In this document: positions 57,465-64,000 of the stretch, piece by piece
Numbering within the stretch: position 1 is the stretch's first letter
How the letters are laid out: every line of letters begins with the position of its first letter
Origin: Cyrtodaria siliqua
Lineage: Eukaryota; Mollusca; Bivalvia; Adapedonta; Hiatellidae
Direction of reading: 5' to 3'
Assembly: GCA_037043455.1 (NCBI GenBank)
Contig: JAWPHD010005549.1
Coordinates: 97,010-161,009, forward strand
Length of the DNA stretch: 64,000 nucleotides
Made by a program: the position numbers and the translations under genes
The notes under the pieces: model-generated
Told to the model about the DNA's origin: nothing
Seen by the model: the letters and a program-made list of their open reading frames with translations, nothing else
Databases searched by the model: none

Positions 57465-57955
57465 TGAAAGGAAAAAGGAACGCATAATCAAAAGATTGTC
57501 TACACTACACTATTATATACACATGATTTCGCGTAATATCCCAGATGTATCTCGACTGTTTTGTACAAAAAGGGGCTAAGACGAATTATTACAGAAAGGA
57601 CAACTCTGTAAAGTAGTAGACCTATTAATCAAAGTATACTTTGTTACACGAACTTCATACATGTTGAAGTTTCACTTGAAAAAGTCCGGCCATTTCAGTA
57701 TTACGTTTAATGTTAAGAGATTGCATATTGTGAAGCCTAAGTTTGCTCACCTGCTTGAGTCAAATGTGCATTATGTCGAGAATGAACCAATAAAGGGGTA
57801 ACCATTGGTGAGTTTGGAACTGTTTAAACCTTCTTTCCGAAAGGACAGGCCTAATGTTGCCATGTACCATTCGATCAGCAGTAGCATATTAAAGATACAA
57901 CTCATAGCGGAAATACCCATTATACGTTTATTTTTCCTTTTAATATCGATACGTA
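57465..57955. repeat. ~480-bp segment nested in family P, copy 2 of 2
   Basis: 'gtacaaaaaggggctaagac', 'aagtatactttgttacacga', 'aagtttgctcacctgcttga': the same segment at the same tail position as 24915-25385. Confidence 0.6.
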
Positions 57956-58160
57956 TATATATAATATGAAAAAAACGAGAAAGCCACAAAGTAAATACGC
58001 AATGACTTGGCATAAACCATAGTAACAAGAGAACAAATCGTTAAGGGTACGGCTAGACAAGATGTAAGACAAACATCAAACGCTACTGTCCTATAACGAT
58101 TTAGGTAGACGTCAATGACTGTTACATTTCCAATTCGACGTTTGTATGTACCTTTAACTT
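57956..58160 (-). mobile_element. Family P proximal UTR, plus an opposed terminal scrap
   Basis: 'cacaaagtaaatacgcaatg' to 'aacatcaaacgctactgtcc' continues the composite copy. At 58118-58160 a plus-oriented terminus ('ttacatttccaattcgacgt') abuts it. Confidence 0.5.
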
Positions 58161-58660
58161 TAATATCAACTGACGTTTTATTTAGACTGCACGTCTACTA
58201 TTTTAACTAAGTATTGATTATCATTACGCATATTTGTTAAGCCGAAGTTTCCGCATATAGCACAGTACTTCAACAACAAAACCACTACCAGCACATTTAC
58301 CGATATCGGATCAATCAGACGGCGTGATATTGCTGAACAACAATATTTCCTCGATGTAGCATGTGCTCTAGGTCCCACCATACAATAACTGCCCTTGCAG
58401 CTGACTGTATGATAATGTTTTCATTTAAAACATAAAGCTGTGTTATTAGGTTGTTGCAACGGAGCGGATGTGTCTGTTTAACTTTGCCTTTGAAACATGG
58501 ATTGTGTCTATGAATTCAGACAAGTTTTCTGAATGTTTTAAAATGAATTTAGGCTTTATCTTAGAAATGTGACAATGATAAGTAATACAATATCTAACAC
58601 GGAATTGAAAGTATCAAATTCAACTGGGTCTCTAGAAATAACGTGTAATTGTAGATAGGC
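58161..58660. other. No gene recognised
   Basis: Nothing recognised. Confidence 0.3.
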
Positions 58661-58661
58661 A

Positions 58662-59224
58662 TATTGCTCCACCCATTGCTCTACCCCATCTTCCACCCCA
58701 TGCTTCACCCCATGCGTCACCCCATGACTCCATGTTCAACATAATGTCGCACCCCATGATCCACCCTATACTTCACCACATGCTTCATCCCATGCGTCAC
58801 AACATGCTGCATATCATAACCATAATTCTGTTCCACTCTATGCTCCACCCATGCTGCACTCCGTGCTCAAACCCATGCTATGTCCCATGCTCCATCCAAT
58901 GCCCCAATCCATGCGCCACCCCAAACTTCACCCGATGCTTCACCCCATGCTCCACACCATGATCCACGCCATGCTACACACCATGCTCAACCCCATGCTC
59001 CACCCCATGCTCCACTCCATGCTCCACGCCATGCTCCAACCCATGCTACACACCATGATCCACACCATGCTCCACACCATGCTCCTCACAATGCTCTGCC
59101 CCATGCTCCACATCATGCTCCTTTCCATGATCCACTCCATGCTCCATCCCATGCACCCATGCTCCATGATCCACCTCCACCCCATGCTCCACCTCATGCT
59201 CCATATCATGTTCCACCCATGGAT
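58662..59224. repeat. ~12-bp minisatellite (CACCCCATGCTC)n
   Basis: About 45 diverged units around 'caccccatgctc'. The 12-base period keeps three frames open on both strands (MLHPMLHPM, HAPPHAP, MGWSMEW repeats). No promoter, splice or domain evidence for any of them. Confidence 0.9.
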
Positions 59225-59244
59225 AATAATATAATTATTGTTTG

Positions 59245-59430
59245 ACACCCATTACGTCAATGTTTTATCGCAGGAACTCGGGAGTATCAATGTGTATACT
59301 CCAGCGCAAACTACTGAAGATAATGTTGTTTCGAAGCATATCACTCAGTGCAAGATATTCAAGGCTGAAATAAGCGAAAAGCAAAACAGACTTCTTCCAA
59401 CGATGTATTGGATTCCCAAATTTACACGTA
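59245..59430 (+). pseudogene. Family P RT, 5'-most coding fragment
   Basis: The plus frame reads 'YVNVLSQELGSINVYTPAQT', 'TEDNVVSKHITQCKIF' and 'NRLLPTMYWIPKF', the block preceding and including RT entry. It is intact for ~60 codons and truncated at both ends, unusual because most copies keep the 3' end. Confidence 0.65.
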
Positions 59431-59474
59431 ACCGGGTACAGGTATATGGTGAAATATCGATTCCTAACCGTATG

Positions 59475-59547
59475 TCCTCGATAGCTCAGTGGTTAGAGCG
59501 CTGGTACGGTAAACCAGAGACCATGGGTTCGAGTCCCGGTTGAACGA
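59475..59547 (+). tRNA. tRNA-Thr(GGU)-like sequence, likely pseudogene or SINE head
   Basis: A 73-base cloverleaf: D stem gctc/gagc, anticodon stem ctggt/accag, loop 'acggtaa' with anticodon GGT (59508-59510), B-box loop 'ttcgagt'. A box 'tagctcagtgg' (59482-59492) and B box 'ggttcgagtcc' (59526-59536) are intact. Against function: acceptor stem with only about four or five pairs, weak T stem base, and C instead of U before the anticodon. Confidence 0.45.
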
Positions 59548-59744
59548 TTTTTAAACGTATTTGTAAATAATAGTTCTAATATTTTTTTTATACTTGTAAC
59601 AAGTCATCTTTAATAAGTACAAAAGTAGTTTCCTAAGTTCAAACAAACAGTTAAATGTAAACAACATTCACAAAATAATCTGACATATAGGGAGAAAATA
59701 TAATTTTACTATATACCTACCCATCTGAAAAGTCTACAAATAAG
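59548..59744. other. No gene recognised
   Basis: AT-rich. If the tRNA-like sequence is a SINE head, its body would lie here, but no known body is recognised. Confidence 0.3.
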
Positions 59745-60045
59745 TATAAAAGTCGAACAGAAAATGCAGCTTTAACAGAACACAGTAAACCCAGACACAG
59801 GCAAAAAAACAATCATGAATGACAATGTTAATAAGGTCTAAATGGATATGACGTCACAAACACAAAATGGGTTGCCATTAGTGTGCTATCGCCTTGGAAC
59901 GGTCAGTGGTAAAAAAAATACCGCTGGACAATGTAAATAAAGAAATCCCCGCCATGAGCTATTCTCTAACCAACAAGGCAGCATTAATAGGCAATATAAG
60001 TAAAACACAAAGATGTTCGTGTATATATAAATACACAGAAAACAA
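59745..60045 (-). mobile_element. Family P tail, type I, internally deleted
   Basis: The terminus 'agtataaaagtcgaacagaa' matches the 54.7-kb copy closely (same 'atgcagcttt' variant). About 60 bases between 'ccgctgg' and 'acaatgtaaata' are missing. Confidence 0.7.
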
Positions 60046-60217
60046 TGAAAACAATCCATATACTATGTCTTAATGCTAACTGGGTTGTGCAAGCGCATCC
60101 ATTTTAAATTGTATTTGCGTTTATTATTAGCTCATGCACTATACTTTGGTAACGACAACATGTCAAACAGAAACATTTATTATATAATTAACGCCATTAA
60201 AAGTGCAAGATATTATT

Positions 60218-60449
60218 TTGTGTTTATTTCTAATTCTAATACCCCCGCACTATATAGCCTAGTTTAAAATATCTCGTTATATTCAACGATATATCACTGT
60301 AACGTTGACAACGTTAGGAGAATAAGCAAGTCAGTGCGAAATATATCACTGTAACGTTTGCAACGTTAGGATAGTACGCAAAACAATGCGAACGATTTCA
60401 GATGTATGCGTTATTTTCATATTTTAGGGGTATTAGAATAGAAATAGAA
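60218..60449. mobile_element. TIR element with internal 53-bp repeats
   Basis: 'ttctaattctaatacccc' (60228) and 'ggggtattagaatagaaa' (60427) are inverted ends of ~25 bases. Inside, a unit with 'atatcactgtaacgtt' and 'aacgttagga' occurs twice (about 60290 and 60345). Confidence 0.6.
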
Positions 60450-60590
60450 CATCGTTTACGGTGAATTATCTTGTAAATATATCACGGTTTGTCGTTCTTT
60501 TGTAAACAATAAATTCGTTCGTGAAATTATTGTTTACAATTGAACTGCAAGCCTTGATATATTAAACGATAATTCACCGTAAACGATGTT
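60448..60590. repeat. Long inverted repeat, ~70-bp arms
   Basis: The arms begin 'aacatcgtttacggtgaatt' (60448) and end 'aattcaccgtaaacgatgtt' (60590). They match with few mismatches down to the inner pair 'ttgtaaacaataa'/'ttattgtttacaa'. A transcript would fold into one hairpin of ~140 bases. Confidence 0.75.
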
Positions 60591-60867
60591 ATATTTATTA
60601 ATTAATTAATGTCTTCAAAATCGATTGCATAATTCCGATTTTACTTCTTTCAATACATGAATTGGATCGGTCACCAGATTTATAGGGAATGTGGATAATT
60701 TCTAATAAGTACTTAACACTACATTCGATCTTGGAAATAAAACACTTTTAATGGCGTTAAGTGTATATTGTCAAATGTTTTCAATATGGTATTGTATTTA
60801 CCTTTTATATGTAAGCAAGATAGATACGTGTACCACTATGTTTTATTTACGCCCAATTATTAAGAAA

Positions 60868-61185
60868 TATAAAAAATATCGGACAGGGAAAGTAGCATTC
60901 AAGGAGGACAGTCAACCACAAAACACAGATACAAACACGCAAACAGACAAACAAAAAGGCAAAATCAATAATAAATGCAAACGACATCACAAACACAAAA
61001 GGGTTGACAATAGGGCTACCGCCTTGGAACAGCCAGTGGAAAGTAGGCCACTGGGGGTTTAAACCGATTATAGGGTGCACCAAACCTCACATTTACCCTA
61101 CTGTCATCCCATTAAAACAGGACAGTGTAAATAAAGAAATCCCCGCCATGATCTAATCTCTAACAAACAAGGCTTGGTTAGGAAA
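60868..61185 (-). mobile_element. Family P tail, type I, left of the 73/77-bp array
   Basis: Well-preserved minus copy from 'atcggacagggaaagtagca' to 'ctaatctctaacaaacaagg', where the array begins. Confidence 0.75.
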
Positions 61186-61782
61186 ACTCTATGACGCCGC
61201 TAGTACGATAATTCAGTGCATATGTCATTAATATTAATTAATTGTGTTATACTTGTACTGCCTATGACGCCGCTAGTACGATTATTTAGTGCATATATCA
61301 TCAATATTAATTAATTGTATTATACTTGTACTGCCTATTACGCCGCTAGTACGATAATTCATTTAGTGCATATTTCATTAATATTAATTAATTGTATTAT
61401 ACTTGTACTGCCTATTACGCCGCTAGTACGATAATTCAGTGCATATGTCATTAATATTAATTAATTGTGTTATACTTGTACTGCCTATGACGCCGCTAGT
61501 ACGATTATTTAGTGCATATATCATCAATATTAATTAATTGTATTATACTTGTACTGCCTATTACGCCGCTAGTACGATAATTCATTTAGTGCATATTTCA
61601 TTAATATTAATTAATTGTATTATACTTGTACTGCCTATTACGCCGCTTGTACGATAATTTAGTGCATATTTCATTAATATTAATTAATTGTATTATACTT
61701 GTACTGCCTATTACGCCGTTAGTACGATAATTTAGTGCATATTTCAATAATATTAATTAATTGTATTATACTTGTACAGCCT
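61186..61782. repeat. 73/77-bp array with 223-bp higher-order repeat
   Basis: Unit landmark 'cgccgctagtacga'. Starts at 61191, 61264, 61337, 61414, 61487, 61560, 61637 and 61710 give spacings 73-73-77-73-73-77-73, that is a 223-bp three-unit repeat. 77-base units carry an extra 'attt' before 'agtgcat'. The unit includes 'tattatacttgtactgccta', resembling the 'tattatacttgcctatta' segment of family P tails. Confidence 0.95.
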
Positions 61783-62045
61783 ATTAATGCTGCTTAATGT
61801 GTTAGAGGATGTAGTACATATTTATTTGGCCGGGGATTTCTTAATATCGTTGTATTGGGTAAGGTTGAGGTTTGGTGCGCCTGAGAACCAGCGACATTTT
61901 TGCCACAGGCCGTTTCAAGGCGGAAGCCCTGTTTTCAGCCTTTCTGTGCTTGTTATGTCGCATGACTTGCTTCTTATTAACATTGTAACTGTTGTTTGTT
62001 TGAATATGTGTTTTTTTGTTTTCCAGTCCAAACATTTCCATAAAT
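61778..62045 (+). mobile_element. Family P tail, type I, right of the array
   Basis: It starts 'gcctattaatgctgcttaat' and contains 'gtaaggttgaggtttggtgc', with a deletion of 'ggtttaaaccc'. Head to head with the copy at 60.9 kb. Confidence 0.7.
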
Positions 62046-62080
62046 AATAATTTAACCGAACAGAATATTCTGCTTTTTTT

Positions 62081-63136
62081 TGGCACTAAATATACTTCCG
62101 TATTGTCTTGTAATGGCACTAAATATACTTCCGTATTGTCTTGTAATGGCACTAAATATACTTCCGTATTGTCTTGTAAAGGCACTAAATATACTTCCGT
62201 ATTGTCTAAGATAACCCGGAACTTGTACAAGCAGTTGTAATGGCACTAAATATACTTCCGTATTGTCTTGTAATGGCACTAAATATACTTCCGTATTGTC
62301 TAAGATAACCCGGAACTTGTACAAGCAGTTGTAATGGCACTAAATATACTTCCGTATTGTCTTGTAATGGCACTAAATATACTTCCGTATTGTCTAAGAT
62401 AACCCGGAACTTGTACAAGCAGTTGTAATGGCACTAAATATACTTCCGTATTGTCTAAGATACCCCAGAACATGTACAAGCAGTTGTAATGGCACTAAAT
62501 ATACTTCCGTATTGTCTTGTAATGGCACTAAATATACTTCCGTATTGTCTAAGATAACCCAGAACATGTACAAGCAGTTGTAATGGCACTAAATATACTT
62601 CAGTATTGTCTTGTAATGGCACTAAATATACTTCCGTATTGTCTAAGATAACCCGGAACTTGTACAAGCAGTTGTAATGGCACTAAATATACTTCCGTAT
62701 TGTCTTGTAATGGCACTAAATATACTTCCGTATTGTCTAAGATAACCCGGAACTTGTACAAGCAGTTGTAATGGCACTAAATATACTTCCGTATTGTCTA
62801 AGATAACCCAGAACATGTACAAGCAGTTGTAATGGCACTAAATATACTTCCGTATTGTCTTGTAATGGCACTAAATATACTTCCGTATTGTCTAAGATAA
62901 CCCAGAACATGTACAAGCAGTTGTAATGGCACTAAATATACTTCCGTATTGTCTAAGATAACCCAGAACATGTACAAGCTGGGGTAATGACACTAAATAT
63001 ACTTCCGTATTGTCTTGTAATGGCACTAAATATACTTCCGTATTGTCTAAGATAACCCGGAACTTGTACAAGCAGTTGTAATGGCACTAAATATGCTTCC
63101 ATGTCTAAGATAACCCAGAACTTGTACAAGCAGTTG
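62081..63136. repeat. 33/61-bp two-unit array with 343-bp super-repeat
   Basis: Unit A (33 bp) starts 'tggcactaaatatacttccg' and ends 'tattgtcttgtaa'. Unit B (61 bp) shares A's first ~28 bases, then has 'taagataacccggaacttgt' and 'acaagcagttg'. Starts every 94 bases mark AB pairs. The series AB-AB-AB-B (343 bp) runs 62147-62489 and again 62490-62832. Each B holds the palindrome 'cttgtacaag' in the 'cttgtacaag'-type variants. Confidence 0.95.
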
Positions 63137-63959
63137 ACAGACATTATGCAATCGTTATTCTCTCTAAATATAATTCATCTTAATAATGTCTCGATTGCCC
63201 CTTCTATTAGTTGTCCTGTCTGACAATAGTGACATATTTACTTCTCACAGTTTCCATAAATATCATATTATGTCACATCAAAATCACTACCGTAACGGAT
63301 ATCGAATCAAGCCAATGGCGTAGACCATGATTTATAGAATGTTTTAGTTTAAACTTCACATATTAGATTTTTATAAAATAAAAAATTGACAAATGCCAAA
63401 TATGAGGCCTAACTACCTTCTGAATGATTTGGTTAAGTGTATTGCTTGTTATAAAAGAAGACGCTCTTCCACTTCTTAAAATATAGAACCCATACCATTA
63501 GCCCATACCAATAGCCCATACCAATAGCCCATCAATCTTAAATAAATAAATAAAACAAAACGTACGTGCATATATTCAGAGGTATTCAATCCTCACTTAT
63601 TCCCTATATATGCATATTGTATGACATTTTACATGTGGTTATGACCTCACCTTTGAATGCGACACATTGTGCAGTTAAACTATATATTGTGCGACCATAA
63701 CAAGTTAATCACAACTCATTTATACCATCGTCTATAGCTTATTAGAACAATATACCAATCTTCAAAGACAAAAGTAACAGTTCAATATATAAAATCCTAA
63801 AGTTCATAGTTCCATTTCACCTCCATATCACATACACGAATTGGTTATTCAATCTTTTAAGCAGTCTTTAAAAACAACATTTATACAATCATAAACGACC
63901 ACCCCCAAGATGCGACTGTGAGTATGTAAACGAAAATACCGAAATTTGTTTTAAAAAAA
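63137..63959. other. No gene recognised
   Basis: A short 'cccataccaatag' triplication lies near 63490-63530. Otherwise empty. Confidence 0.35.
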
Positions 63960-64000
63960 GGGAAAATATAAAAATCGGTCAGGGAAAGTAGCATTCAATG
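63960..64000 (-). mobile_element. Family P terminus at the window edge
   Basis: 'aaaatcggtcagggaaagta' and 'gcattcaatg' are the distal tail; the rest lies outside the window. Confidence 0.6.

Noticed and set aside
58732..59248. Four overlapping frames of 76-127 codons
   Set aside because: All are readings of the 12-bp minisatellite.
62081..63136. CRISPR array with repeats and 31-base spacers (units A and B)
   Set aside because: The 'spacer' block is the same in every B unit, so it is a higher-order tandem repeat.
62016..63144. Several 63-129 codon frames (TSVLSCNGTKY / NTEVYLVPLQ repeats)
   Set aside because: Readings of the 33/61-bp array.
1..64000. rRNA genes, telomeric repeats or bacterial-type operons
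   Set aside because: No conserved rRNA core strings, no (TTAGGG)n run, and no adjacent co-oriented intact genes were found on either strand.

Overview
The window looks like AT-rich, repeat-dominated nuclear DNA of an invertebrate, most likely a bivalve mollusc. The grounds are a serine-tRNA-derived SINE with a bivalve-like body, a dispersed repeat ending in a 'ccttcggctcaggtgatcaa' tail of the kind common in bivalves, decayed transposon proteins of types common in marine invertebrates, and no operon-like gene packing. The species call is inference from recalled family resemblance, not a search.

Layout. 1-7.6 kb: MITE-like CRE-rich repeats, a decayed transposase-like gene (minus, 1.8-2.7 kb), a decayed Polinton/Maverick-type integrase with chromodomain (plus, 3.3-4.1 kb) plus a small companion ORF, a dispersed element with terminal direct repeats (called family T here), a TIR element and a 40-bp array built from a mariner-like end. 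7.6-35.7 kb: many copies, both orientations, of one reverse-transcriptase element (called family P here; YLDD-type RT, style closest to Penelope-like elements) and its long conserved 3' tail in two versions, I and II. Between them lies the only host-gene candidate: a 16-cysteine secreted-type exon at 14.9-15.3 kb (minus) with a possible signal-peptide exon at 17.1 kb. 35.7-39.3 kb: a 44-bp satellite, an RT fragment and simple repeats. 40-43.5 kb: a Ty3/Gypsy-like gag-protease remnant (minus), invaded by family P and by a 27-bp minisatellite made from its own coding sequence. 47-50 kb: short arrays and a GC-richer inverted repeat. 50.5-54.3 kb: a 3.8-kb 36-bp satellite with an 8-mer higher-order repeat. 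54.7-60 kb: the longest family P copy, a 12-bp minisatellite, a tRNA-like sequence. 60.2-63.1 kb: inverted-repeat units, a 73/77-bp array and a 33/61-bp array.

How it fits together. There is no pathway or operon. The unifying theme is transposon-to-satellite conversion: at least three arrays (44-bp, 73/77-bp, 36-bp at 47 kb) start at or inside family P tails, one (27-bp) is coding sequence of an LTR retroelement, and one (40-bp) resembles a mariner terminus. Several arrays show higher-order repeat structure (288, 223 and 343 bp). Very long open frames in this window come from array periods divisible by three and are not treated as genes. Boundaries of dispersed repeats were read by eye and are accurate to roughly 10-30 bases.
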